This document shows, in pieces, positions 56,098-64,000 of a stretch of 64,000 nucleotides of DNA. The notes under the pieces were generated by a model. The model had not been told where the DNA came from, ran no database searches, and saw only the letters and a program-made list of their open reading frames with translations. Location: contig CANBTT010000008.1 in NCBI GenBank assembly GCA_947372465.1, forward strand, positions 1 to 64,000. The letters are read 5' to 3'. The translations under genes were made by a program, and so were the position numbers. Numbering within the stretch: position 1 is the stretch's first letter; each line of letters begins with the position of its first letter. The stretch comes from Burkholderiales bacterium. GTDB taxonomy: Bacteria > Pseudomonadota > Gammaproteobacteria > Burkholderiales > Burkholderiaceae_C.

Positions 56098-57312
56098 GCC
56101 ATTTGCACATGCAAATGCGCTGGACCACGCCCATTGGAAGTTGTAGCCCCCAAGCCAGCCCGTGATGTCGACGACTTCTCCAATGAAATACAGGCCCGCT
56201 TGTTTGGATTGCATGGTTTGCTGGGACAAGTCCCTGGTGTCGACGCCACCTGCCGTGACCTCCGCTTTTTTATAGCCTTCTGTGGTTTGAGGGTGCAGTT
56301 CCCAGTTTTGCAGGGATTGGGTGATATTTTGAATACTTTTGTTTGATAGATCTGGCATGGACTTGAGCCAATCAGGGTTGTGTTGGCTCCAAGTTTGTGC
56401 GAGTCGGTTGGGCAGTTGGGTGCTCAATTCATTGAGCAGGAGTTTTTTTGATTGTTGTTTTAAAGTCAATAAATACGCCCCAAGGTCCAAATGGGGCAGC
56501 AAATTGATGTGCAGTGCTTGCTCCTCGTGCCAATAAGAGGAGATTTGAAGGGCGGCGGGTCCTGAGAGCCCTTTGTGCGTGAAGAGCAAGTCCTCTTCAA
56601 AGCTGGTTTTTTTCTTGCCTTGCCCAATTTCAATCAACACGGGCAGTGACAAACCCGAGAGACTTGCAAAGGACGACCACGCCTTGGGCTCAAAAACCAG
56701 GGGCACCAAAGCCGGTCGCGTTGGGGTCACGCGAAGGCCGAATTGCTTGGCCAAGCGGTAACCCAAATCGGAGGCACCAATCTGCGGAATCGATAAGCCC
56801 CCAGTGGCGACGACCACAGCTTGACTTTGAATGGGGCCTTGATCGGTGAGTGCTTCGTAGTAAGGCGTGGCCTGGTCGTGGTGATTCAAGTGTTCAAGTT
56901 TGCAAGACTGAAGGATCTGTACGTGTGCGCCGCTCGCGCCTGCCTCGCATTCAGTGCGCAGTGCTTGGATCAAATCCTCAGACGAGCGATCGCAAAAGAG
57001 TTGGCCTTTGTGTTTCTCATGAAAGGGCACGTTCTTGGCGCGCATCCACTGAACGAAATCGTTGGCGCTGTATCTGCTCAGGGCGCTGGTGCAAAAGCGC
57101 GGGTTTTCTGAGATGAAGTGCTTGCTTGGTTGTTGTGGATCGATGTCGATATTGGTGAAGTTGCTGCGCCCGCCCCCAGAGATGCGCACTTTTTCAGCCA
57201 ATTTGCTGGCGTGGTCAATCACGATGACGTTCAAACCCTTTTGTTTCGCAATGCCAGCACAAAACAGGCCTGCCGCTCCCGCGCCAATGATCAAGACATC
57301 GGTTTTAAACAT
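56071..57312 (-). CDS. BaiN/HI0933 family FAD-dependent oxidoreductase
   Basis: The 413-residue flavoprotein starts with the FAD-binding motif DVLIIGAGAAGLFCAGIAKQ and VIVIDHASKLAEKVRISGGG followed by RSNFTN, typical of the HI0933/YhiN/BaiN family. VVATGGLSIPQIGASDLGYR and TAGGVDTRDLSQQTM also match, with GWLGGYNFQWAWSSAFACAN near the end. The physiological substrate is not known for most members. The rpsU promoter overlaps its 3' end. Confidence 0.92.
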   Translation of the reverse strand: MFKTDVLIIGAGAAGLFCAGIAKQKGLNVIVIDHASKLAEKVRISGGGRSNFTNIDIDPQQPSKHFISENPRFCTSALSRYSANDFVQWMRAKNVPFHEKHKGQLFCDRSSEDLIQALRTECEAGASGAHVQILQSCKLEHLNHHDQATPYYEALTDQGPIQSQAVVVATGGLSIPQIGASDLGYRLAKQFGLRVTPTRPALVPLVFEPKAWSSFASLSGLSLPVLIEIGQGKKKTSFEEDLLFTHKGLSGPAALQISSYWHEEQALHINLLPHLDLGAYLLTLKQQSKKLLLNELSTQLPNRLAQTWSQHNPDWLKSMPDLSNKSIQNITQSLQNWELHPQTTEGYKKAEVTAGGVDTRDLSQQTMQSKQAGLYFIGEVVDITGWLGGYNFQWAWSSAFACANGLASQLNKL

Positions 57313-57336
57313 GGTGTATCAAGCTTCACATCAGGG

Positions 57337-58251
57337 TCATGGGGCAAGAAAGGCCTCAATTTCTTGGGCCAATGCTTGGGGTTGGTCGTGGTGCACCATG
57401 TGACCGCTTTCTTTGACTTGGGTTTGTCGCAGTTGAGCCACCGCTAGAAGTCTTTCTTGGTACTGATCAAAGGTATACGCCCCCTTCCACCAGCGGTCCA
57501 ATTGTAGGTCACTTGAATGAATGCAAAGGGTAGGGGCCGTGATGCACTTGAAGATTTCTTGCATTTCGTCCAAGCGGTACAAATGTGCGCTGACCACTTT
57601 GTGGGCCGCCCGCGCTTTGAGCCGCCACTCACCGTTTTCGTTCGGGCAAGCCCACTGACTTGCCAACCACTGGGCAAAGTCTTCTTTGAGCCTTGGGTTG
57701 TTCTTCATCAACCGTTTGGCCACATCGGCCAAACTGGCATACGGCTTGAGGGTTAAATTTTGTTGGTCAAAGGCCTTTAATTCATCAAGCCAGCGGCGAA
57801 AGCGTCCTTTCGCCATCGAGGCGCTTGTTGCAGGCATGCCAAAGCCCTCAAGATTGATCAATTTGTGGATTCGCGCTTCTTGAATCCCCGCATACATCAT
57901 GGCCACATTGCCCCCCATGCTGTGACCAAGCACATTGAATGTTTTGCAGCCCAAGCTTGTTTCAAAGTGATCCAATAAAAAATCCAAGTCCCCCAAATAG
58001 TCCGCAAAGACATAGTGATCCACATCGGGTCCTTGGGTGTCGCCAAATCCTCGCCAGTCAGGTGCAATGATGAATCTGCTGGGTTCCAGGGCATCCACCA
58101 AAAACTGGAAAGAGGCAGCCAAATCCATCCAGCCATGAAGGAGCACCAATGGAGGCTGCCCCGTTTGGTGGTGTCCCCAGGTCAGCACGTGGTACTGTTG
58201 TCCTCGGATGTTGAGCTTTAAAGACGAGGGGACGCGTTGAGGTCGGTACAT
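57337..58251 (-). CDS. Alpha/beta hydrolase
   Basis: The protein of about 304 residues has LVLLHGWMDLAASFQFLVDA, PDWRGFGDTQ, the nucleophile elbow VLGHSMGGNVAMMYAG and a C-terminal His in KESGHMVHHDQP. These give the Ser-His-Asp hydrolase pattern. The start is uncertain: ATG 58251 (MYRPQRVPSS) is used, while 58275 and 58299 would add short N-terminal extensions. It lies 24 bases from the BaiN-like gene on the same strand. Substrate unknown. Confidence 0.87.
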   Translation of the reverse strand: MYRPQRVPSSLKLNIRGQQYHVLTWGHHQTGQPPLVLLHGWMDLAASFQFLVDALEPSRFIIAPDWRGFGDTQGPDVDHYVFADYLGDLDFLLDHFETSLGCKTFNVLGHSMGGNVAMMYAGIQEARIHKLINLEGFGMPATSASMAKGRFRRWLDELKAFDQQNLTLKPYASLADVAKRLMKNNPRLKEDFAQWLASQWACPNENGEWRLKARAAHKVVSAHLYRLDEMQEIFKCITAPTLCIHSSDLQLDRWWKGAYTFDQYQERLLAVAQLRQTQVKESGHMVHHDQPQALAQEIEAFLAP

Positions 58252-58475
58252 GGTGGGGGCTGTGTTGATGTGCATGGGAATGGGTGGGTGCCAGTGCATT
58301 GTAGTTTGTGCGCGCAAAGCGTTTTGGGCTGAGCGCATCGACCATGCGCTTGATGCCAAGACCTCTCAGAATTGCTCTCATTGGAAGATAAAAATTGGTT
58401 TTGAGCCCCAGGGTTCGGGGGCCTATTTGGGCCTATACTTGCTCAGGCAATCTTACTAAAGGGTGGTTTGAACCG

Positions 58476-59183
58476 ATGGGTGAATTTTTATCTGGTACCG
58501 GTGGTTTTTTCTTGACTTGGGTGTTCATGCTGTTGGTGGCTTATTTGATCGGCTCATTGTCCTTTGCTGTCCTTGTCTCCAAGCTCATGGGACTTGAGGA
58601 TCCAAGAACATTTGGCAGTAAAAATCCTGGCGCAACCAACGTGCTCAGAACCGGCAACAAAAGAGCTGCCGCTTGGACGCTTTTCATGGATGCCTTCAAG
58701 GGTTGGTTGCCTGTTGTGGTGTTCAAATGGTTCTTGGTGGGCTCCTACGGCATTCCCTCTTGGTTTTTCAACGCAAGCGATGTGTCTTCGAGCGTGGTGC
58801 TCGAGCCCATGGTGCTGTGGGGTGCAGGTTTTATTGGCTTGTTCGCCTTTTTAGGCCATTTGTGGCCTGTCTTTTTTGCCTTCAAGGGCGGCAAAGGGGT
58901 GGCCACTGCGGCTGGCGTTTTGGCCGGCTTTGAGCCTTTGTTGGGTTTGGCCACCATGCTTTGCTGGGTGGGTGTGGCCAAGATATGGCGTTACTCCTCT
59001 TTGGCGGCGTTGATTGGGGCCTTGTTCGCTCCGATCTTTTATGCCCTGATGAACAACTGGCTTTGGCAAACGCGCTTGGACGTCTTGGTGTGTTGCATTT
59101 GCATGACCTGTTTATTGCTTTATCGCCACAAAGAAAATCTGCGCAGGTTGGTGCAAGGCCAAGAGAGCAAAATCGGTCAGTGA
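58476..59183 (+). CDS. plsY: Glycerol-3-phosphate acyltransferase PlsY
   Basis: The 235-residue inner-membrane enzyme transfers the acyl group from acyl phosphate to glycerol 3-phosphate. Motifs are GSLSFAVLVSKLMGLEDPRT, GSKNPGATNVLRTGNKRAAA and FAFKGGKGVATAAGVLAGFE. Compared with the usual length of about 200 residues there is an insertion of some 25 residues (VGSYGIPSWFFNASDVSSSV) between helices. The ATG at 58476 fits the family start; the longer ORF is rejected. Confidence 0.95.
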   Translation: MGEFLSGTGGFFLTWVFMLLVAYLIGSLSFAVLVSKLMGLEDPRTFGSKNPGATNVLRTGNKRAAAWTLFMDAFKGWLPVVVFKWFLVGSYGIPSWFFNASDVSSSVVLEPMVLWGAGFIGLFAFLGHLWPVFFAFKGGKGVATAAGVLAGFEPLLGLATMLCWVGVAKIWRYSSLAALIGALFAPIFYALMNNWLWQTRLDVLVCCICMTCLLLYRHKENLRRLVQGQESKIGQ

Positions 59184-59227
59184 CCCGTCTTTGATCTTCT
59201 CGTACGCTGAGCCCCAAAAGAGCGAGC

Positions 59228-59713
59228 TCAGTCTCTAAAATTATTGAACGTCAAGGGCAGGTCGGTCATTTCTTTTTTGATGACGGCCATTGCACTTTGC
59301 AAATCGTCTCTTTTCGCTCCTGTGACTCTCACCGACTCGCCTTGAATGGCGGCTTGCACTTTGAGTTTGCTGTCTTTGATGAAGCGTTGGAGTTTTTTCG
59401 CGTCTTCAGCTTTGATGCCATCCTTCACGCTCAGGACCACTTTGACTTTGTCGCCGCCCATTTTTTGGGTTTCACCTTTGTCGATAAAGCGCACATCCAC
59501 CTCGCGCTTGGTGAGTTTGCCACGCAAGATGTCTTCGATTTGACTCAATTGAAAGTCGGCGTCACCAATCAAGGTGATCTCTTTGTCCTTGAGCTCGATG
59601 GCCGCTGCTGTGCCCTTGAAATCAAAGCGTGTGCCTATTTCCTTGGCCGTGTTGTCCACAGCATTTTTAACTTCAACCAAATTGGCTTCGCAAACGGTGT
59701 CAAATGAAGGCAT
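59228..59713 (-). CDS. yajQ: YajQ family nucleotide-binding protein
   Basis: The 161-residue protein begins [20 protein letters not shown] and has [20 protein letters not shown] and [20 protein letters not shown], which define the YajQ family. Members bind nucleotides, and some bind cyclic di-GMP. The ATG at 59713 is the family start; the longer ORF reads into the region divergent from murB. It converges with plsY. Confidence 0.96.
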   Translation of the reverse strand: MPSFDTVCEANLVEVKNAVDNTAKEIGTRFDFKGTAAAIELKDKEITLIGDADFQLSQIEDILRGKLTKREVDVRFIDKGETQKMGGDKVKVVLSVKDGIKAEDAKKLQRFIKDSKLKVQAAIQGESVRVTGAKRDDLQSAMAVIKKEMTDLPLTFNNFRD

Positions 59714-59768
59714 GTTATTTAATTCTTTCTTTTGAAAATTAGATTCAAGCAATGAGACAATTGTACCC

Positions 59769-60926
59769 ATGGCCATTGAATTCAACCACTCCCTTCAATC
59801 CTATAACAGCTTTGGTATTTTGGCCAGAGCACAAGAGATGCTGCGGGTCACCAACATTGAGGCCTTGCAAGCCCTCGTTCGCACACCCTCCTTCAAGGAC
59901 AGCCCTCGACTGGTTTTAGGAGGCGGGTCCAATTTGGTGTTGACGGGTGACGTGAAAGCCATGGTGCTCAAAGTGGAGCTCATGGGCAAGCGGCTGGTGA
60001 GGGAGGACGAAAGGGGTTACCTGGTTGAGGCCATGGCTGGAGAAAACTGGCATGATTTTGTCACTTGGACCCTTGAGCAGGGTTGGCCTGGTTTGGAGAA
60101 TTTGGCCCTGATTCCTGGCTCGGTGGGCGCCTCTCCTGTACAAAACATCGGTGCCTATGGGGTTGAACTCCAGGACCGCTTCTTTGATTTGGATGCGGTC
60201 GATTTGTCCACAGGGCAACGCTTTCGACTCAATGCTGCGCAGTGTGCGTTTGGGTACCGCGACTCGATTTTTAAACACGGCCCACTCCAGCATCAACGCA
60301 TCCCTGCACTCAGAGACTCGGCCTTGGAGAGGCCGCCTGCACAAAAACCGCCTCTAGCCTTGAGCCTTGAGTCGCAAGCGAAGGGCCCACCCATTGAGTT
60401 GGGGTTGGGCTTGGCCAACCGTGCTTTGATCACGCATGTTCGCTTCTTTCTGCCCAAAAAATGGCAGCCTGTTTTGGACTATCAAGATTTACAAAAAAAG
60501 TGTCTTGAGCATGCCAATCCCACCCCAAGCGCAAAGGAAATCTACGACTGGGTGTGTGACATTCGGCGAGAAAAACTCCCCGACCCCAAAGTCATTGGCA
60601 ACGTTGGCAGCTTCTTTAAGAACCCAACGGTCAGCAGCGAGCAATGCAAAGACATCATCGCACGTGAGCCAAGCGTCGTGCATTACCCCTTGCTTGATGG
60701 ACGGTTTAAGTTGGCCGCTGGGTGGTTGATCGATGCCTGTGGGTGGCGAGGCAAGAGCATTGGCATGGCCGGTGTCTACCCCAAACAAGCGTTGGTGTTG
60801 ATCAACAAAGGTGGGTTTGAGAATCCTTGCACGGGAGGCGAGGTCATGACCTTGGCGCGTGCCATCCAAACGAGTGTGTATGAGCGGTTTGGTATTCTTT
60901 TAGAGCCCGAGCCAACAGTCCTTTGA
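59769..60926 (+). CDS. murB: UDP-N-acetylenolpyruvoylglucosamine reductase
   Basis: The 385-residue FAD enzyme makes UDP-N-acetylmuramate for peptidoglycan. Features include [20 protein letters not shown], the FAD-binding [21 protein letters not shown], the catalytic Ser region [10 protein letters not shown] and [18 protein letters not shown]. It is longer than the E. coli enzyme (342). A Pro/Ala-rich insertion of about 40 residues ([20 protein letters not shown]) lies after YRDSIFK. It starts 55 bases from divergent yajQ. Confidence 0.96.
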   Translation: MAIEFNHSLQSYNSFGILARAQEMLRVTNIEALQALVRTPSFKDSPRLVLGGGSNLVLTGDVKAMVLKVELMGKRLVREDERGYLVEAMAGENWHDFVTWTLEQGWPGLENLALIPGSVGASPVQNIGAYGVELQDRFFDLDAVDLSTGQRFRLNAAQCAFGYRDSIFKHGPLQHQRIPALRDSALERPPAQKPPLALSLESQAKGPPIELGLGLANRALITHVRFFLPKKWQPVLDYQDLQKKCLEHANPTPSAKEIYDWVCDIRREKLPDPKVIGNVGSFFKNPTVSSEQCKDIIAREPSVVHYPLLDGRFKLAAGWLIDACGWRGKSIGMAGVYPKQALVLINKGGFENPCTGGEVMTLARAIQTSVYERFGILLEPEPTVL

Positions 60927-61028
60927 GCTTTTGGGGGGCCCTCTTCATGCGCACAAGCCCCACTTGCGCGGGGGCCGCCGAAGCGGTGTAATATAGAGAC
61001 TCATTCAATGCAAGGGACGTTTGAAAAA

Positions 61029-62039
61029 ATGCAAACCATCAAATCATCTTCACCATTTCACAGCAAGCGTTTGAGCCCTTTGTTGGTGGGTTTGCTCGCT
61101 GGCTTGGCGCTCTCAGCCAGCTTTGACGCTTTCTCTCAAGCCTACCCGAACAAGTCCATCCGGCTTCAAGTGCCTTTTGCCCCAGGTGGGACCACAGACA
61201 TTGTGGCCCGTGTGATTGCTGAGCCCTTGGGTCGAGTGCTTGGACAAAGCGTCGTGGTTGAGAACAAGCCTGGCGGGGGAGGGGTCGTTGGGGCCAATGA
61301 AACCGCCAAAGCCGTGCCCGATGGATACAATTTGGGCGTGGCCACGGTCTCCACCACGGCGGCCAATCCGGCAATCAATCCCAAGATTCCCTACAACCCG
61401 ATGACGGATTTCACCCCCATCATCAACATTGCTGCGACACCCAATGTGATTGCGGTGCACCCCAGTTTCCCGGCCACCGATTACGCGGGCTTCGTTGCAG
61501 AGCTTAAAAAGCATCCTGGCAAGTACTCCTACTCTTCTTCAGGCACGGGTGGCATTGGGCATTTGCAAACGGAGCTCTTTAAAAACCTCTCCGGCACCTT
61601 CATCACCCACATTCCTTACCGAGGAGCGGGACCGGCTTTGAACGACACGGTGGCGGGTCAGGTGCCAATGATTTTTGACAACTTGCCCTCAGCCTTGCCC
61701 TTCATCAAAGAGAACCGACTCGTGGCCATCGTGGTGGCTGCGCCTCAGCGCTTGGCGGTTTTGCCCAATGTGCCGACCTTCAAAGAGGTGGGTTTGGAGC
61801 CTGTGAACCGAATGGCCTACTACGGCATTTATGGGCCCAAAGGACTTCCAAAGGAGGTGGTCGAGCGGATCTCCAATGGTGTTAAAAAGGCTTTGGAAGA
61901 CCCTCAGGTCAGAAAACGCATTGAGGACACGGGGTCCTTGGTTGTGGCCAACACGCCAGAGCAATTTCAAGCCCAAATCAAAGCAGAGTTTGACATTTAC
62001 AAAAAAGTGGTGGACTCCCAAAAGCTGAGCCTTGACTGA
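61029..62039 (+). CDS. Bug/TctC family periplasmic substrate-binding receptor
   Basis: The 336-residue protein has a signal peptide (LSPLLVGLLAGLALSASF) and Bug motifs YPNKSIRLQVPFAPGGTTDI, VVVENKPGGGGVVGANETAK and ITHIPYRGAGPALNDTVAGQ. ATG 61029 follows GGGACG; ATG 61008 is an alternative. Unlike the other five it sits alone between murB and xerD, so its context gives no hint of the ligand. Confidence 0.9.
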   Translation: MQTIKSSSPFHSKRLSPLLVGLLAGLALSASFDAFSQAYPNKSIRLQVPFAPGGTTDIVARVIAEPLGRVLGQSVVVENKPGGGGVVGANETAKAVPDGYNLGVATVSTTAANPAINPKIPYNPMTDFTPIINIAATPNVIAVHPSFPATDYAGFVAELKKHPGKYSYSSSGTGGIGHLQTELFKNLSGTFITHIPYRGAGPALNDTVAGQVPMIFDNLPSALPFIKENRLVAIVVAAPQRLAVLPNVPTFKEVGLEPVNRMAYYGIYGPKGLPKEVVERISNGVKKALEDPQVRKRIEDTGSLVVANTPEQFQAQIKAEFDIYKKVVDSQKLSLD

Positions 62040-62093
62040 GCGTTTTGGCCTCTCAGGTGAGATGCGTGAGCAAATCCGAGCACAAAGGTTTGC

Positions 62094-62999
62094 ATGCCTT
62101 TTGAGAGCCACCCCACCATTGAGTTGTTTTTAACAGCCCTGTGGCTGGAGGATGGTTTGTCCACGCAAACCATCCAAGCGTATCGCCAAGACCTTCAGGG
62201 TTGGTCAGGCTTCATCGACTCGGTGGGCGAAAAGCTCTTAGAGGCCAATGAAGGTCATCTCAATGCCTATTTCGCTCACGAGCACGCCAAGACCCGGGCC
62301 ACCACGGCCAATCGGCGACTGAGTGTGCTGAGGCGTTTTTACAGGTGGGCTGTGCGCGAGCGCCACGTCTTGCAGGACCCCACCTTGAAGCTGCTCTCGG
62401 CCAAGCAGCCCATGCGGGTGCCCAAGACACTCAGCGAGGCCCAGGTGGAGGCCTTGCTCAATGCGCCCGATGTGAGCACCCCACTCGGCGTTCGCGATCG
62501 CACCATGTTTGAGTTGCTGTATGCCTGTGGCTTGAGGGTGAGTGAGTTGGTGGGCTTGCACGTCTACCAAGTCAGTTTGAACGAGGGGGTCCTCAAAGTC
62601 ACGGGCAAAGGCAACAAAGAGCGTCTGATCCCTTTTGGTCAAGTCGCGCTCGATTGGCTGGAGCGCTACATCCAAGGTGAGCGGGCAATCTTGTTATCTG
62701 GGCGCATGCAAGATGCACTCTTTGTGACGCAACGGGGCAGTCGCTCAGGCTCAGCCATGAGTCGCGTGATGTTTTGGAGCTTGATAAAGAAGTATGCCCT
62801 TGTGGCGGGCATTCACCAGCCCATCTCACCGCACACCCTCAGGCATGCTTTTGCGACGCATTTGCTCAACCACGGCGCAGATTTGAGGGCGGTGCAGATG
62901 CTGCTTGGGCACGCCGACATCTCAACCACCACCATTTACACCCATGTGGCTCGTGAGCGCTTGATGGCCCTTCACGCGCAGCATCACCCCAGGGCCTGA
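62094..62999 (+). CDS. xerD: Site-specific tyrosine recombinase XerD
   Basis: The 301-residue recombinase resolves chromosome dimers with XerC at dif. The N-terminal SAM-like domain is followed by catalytic residues: Arg148 in CGLRVSELVGL, Lys in GKGNKERLIPF, His and Arg in SPHTLRHAFATHLLNHGA, His in LLGHADISTT and the nucleophile Tyr282 in IYTHVARERL. HTLRHAFATHLL favours XerD over XerC. No dif site was found here. Confidence 0.95.
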   Translation: MPFESHPTIELFLTALWLEDGLSTQTIQAYRQDLQGWSGFIDSVGEKLLEANEGHLNAYFAHEHAKTRATTANRRLSVLRRFYRWAVRERHVLQDPTLKLLSAKQPMRVPKTLSEAQVEALLNAPDVSTPLGVRDRTMFELLYACGLRVSELVGLHVYQVSLNEGVLKVTGKGNKERLIPFGQVALDWLERYIQGERAILLSGRMQDALFVTQRGSRSGSAMSRVMFWSLIKKYALVAGIHQPISPHTLRHAFATHLLNHGADLRAVQMLLGHADISTTTIYTHVARERLMALHAQHHPRA

Positions 63000-63006
63000 G
63001 AACGCT

Positions 63007-63831
63007 TCAGGACAACGCGGCTTGCTCGTTCAAGGCCTGGAGGTCTTCTTCGCTAAAACCCGCCAGGCGTCTGGCGGCTTCATTGAAGGGGGGTCTGATT
63101 TTGGGGGCACGGTATTGGAGCGTGAGTGCTGCGTAGCACGCTTGAGGATTTAATTTTTGTCTCGCACACAACCACAAATACCAGTGATTGCCCACTTGGA
63201 CGTGGGTGATTTCATCTCTGAGGATGAGCGCCAAGATCTCGTTCGCTCGGGCGGCAAAGCTCTCCAGGGGGCCCTTCAAATTGCGCAACTTCTCTTGGAT
63301 GACTGGGGTTGCATCAAGACCGCGTGCTTCAAGGGTTCTGGGCACCAAGGCCATGCGAGCCAAGAGATCCTCTTGTGTTTTCTCACACATCAGCCACAGA
63401 CCCTCGTGCGCATCAAAGTCGCCATAGCGATAACCCATTTGCTCCAAAAGTCCAGACAAGAGTTCAAAGTGCGTGGCCTCTTCATAGGCCACGCGGGCCC
63501 AGTCGAGATAAAAGCCTTGGGGCATCTTGTCGTAACGCCATGCGGCATCCAGTGCTAAATTGATGGCATTGAACTCGATGTGACAAACCGAGTGAATCAA
63601 GGCGCCCAGTCCTTCAAGGGTGGACGGTTTTCTGGAGGGCACTTGCTTTGCGGGCTTGAGCGTTGGGCGCTCGGGCCGCCCCATGGAGAAGCCTTTGAGT
63701 TGCAGGTCCTCAACAACTTGCCAGGTCTCTTTCTTGCTCCAAAGGGTTTTGAGGGCGGCAACTTTGAGCTCAGGCGCTGAGAGTTCAAAGACTTGGGCGA
63801 GTGCTGTTCTGATGTCGATCATGAAAGACAT
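63007..63831 (-). CDS. DUF455 family ferritin-like protein
   Basis: The protein of about 274 residues is a ferritin-like helical bundle. Metal-type motifs are VCHIEFNAINLALDAAWRY, VAYEEATHFELLSGLLEQMG and LRDEITHVQVGNHWYLWLC, each with Glu and His spaced as in a di-iron site. The function is unknown. ATG 63831 is used; 63852 and 63822 are possible. It is convergent with xerD and divergent from the gamma-carbonic anhydrase-like gene. Confidence 0.88.
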   Translation of the reverse strand: MSFMIDIRTALAQVFELSAPELKVAALKTLWSKKETWQVVEDLQLKGFSMGRPERPTLKPAKQVPSRKPSTLEGLGALIHSVCHIEFNAINLALDAAWRYDKMPQGFYLDWARVAYEEATHFELLSGLLEQMGYRYGDFDAHEGLWLMCEKTQEDLLARMALVPRTLEARGLDATPVIQEKLRNLKGPLESFAARANEILALILRDEITHVQVGNHWYLWLCARQKLNPQACYAALTLQYRAPKIRPPFNEAARRLAGFSEEDLQALNEQAALS

Positions 63832-63870
63832 TGTAAGATCTGAACTTGTCATTCACCAAAGGAGTTAGGC

Positions 63871-64000
63871 ATGGCTTGTTTTAAATTGGGTGAGCTCGCG
63901 CCCGTCTTGTCCCAAGGTGCTTGGGTGGCCGAGAGCGCAGATGTGCTGGGCAGCGTTGAGTTGCACGAGGATGTGAGTGTGTGGTTTTCTTGTGTCATCA
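63871..64000 (+). CDS. Gamma-carbonic anhydrase-like hexapeptide protein, 5' part
   Basis: The frame starts at ATG 63871 behind AAAGGAG and is open to the window edge (43 codons). LAPVLSQGAWVAESADVLGS and VELHEDVSVWFSCVI match the N-terminus of the YrdA/PaaY gamma-carbonic-anhydrase-like family, a left-handed beta-helix. The His ligands lie beyond the window, so catalytic ability cannot be judged. The ORF track did not list it. Confidence 0.8.
   Translation, partial: MACFKLGELAPVLSQGAWVAESADVLGSVELHEDVSVWFSCVI

Noticed and set aside
1-64000. CRISPR arrays, insertion sequences, phage genes, toxin-antitoxin pairs
   Set aside because: None was seen. The only recombinase is the housekeeping XerD, and no direct-repeat array or terminal inverted repeats were noticed.

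Overview
The window looks like a chromosomal segment of a betaproteobacterium of the order Burkholderiales, probably near Comamonadaceae. The grounds are the gene order pnp - quinone oxidoreductase - tpiA - secG - tRNA-Leu - nuoA to nuoN, separate nuoC and nuoD, and the large number of Bug/TctC-type periplasmic receptors (six in 64 kb). This placement rests on remembered gene order and protein style; no search was run. Genes are tightly packed, leucine is often TTG, and I see no insertion sequence, phage, CRISPR array or rRNA operon.

Region 1 (1-19.3 kb) is core. It holds the 3' part of pnp with its terminator, a zinc-type quinone oxidoreductase, tpiA, secG, tRNA-Leu(GAG), the complete 14-gene complex I operon nuoA-N, and a DUF1178 gene.

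Region 2 (19.3-43.4 kb) is accessory and catabolic. A minus-strand transport group (two Bug receptors and one amino-acid-type binding protein, no permeases) faces a long plus-strand operon. That operon encodes a nitronate monooxygenase-like flavoprotein, two crotonase-fold enzymes, a class III CoA-transferase, a Bug receptor, an acyl-CoA ligase, a MarR regulator, an OB-fold (DUF35-like) protein and a thiolase-like protein without the nucleophilic cysteine. A palindrome over the operon's predicted -35 box is a good candidate for the MarR operator. A second acyl-CoA ligase converges on the operon. Next comes a four-gene module of unknown function: two related four-helix membrane proteins (DUF6644-like), an exported His-rich protein and an exported DUF6152-like protein. 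A leader with a strong ribosome-binding site buried in an 11-bp stem precedes it. Two overlapping MmgE/PrpD genes with a Bug receptor, a cyclase-family gene, and a hydrolase - Bug - hydrolase operon complete the region. Together these suggest uptake of organic acids and their breakdown as CoA thioesters; the substrate cannot be read from the sequence.

Region 3 (43.4-64 kb) is mostly housekeeping: a small Cys-rich ORF, glnS, uppP, mutS, suhB, trmJ, cysE, a mog-type gene, a DarP/YjgA gene, pmbA, yqeY, rpsU, a BaiN/HI0933-type flavoprotein, an alpha/beta hydrolase, plsY, yajQ, murB, another Bug receptor, xerD, a DUF455 ferritin-like gene, and the start of a gamma-carbonic-anhydrase-like gene cut by the window edge. 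The rpsU promoter, the rpsU terminator and several other hairpin terminators can be read directly.
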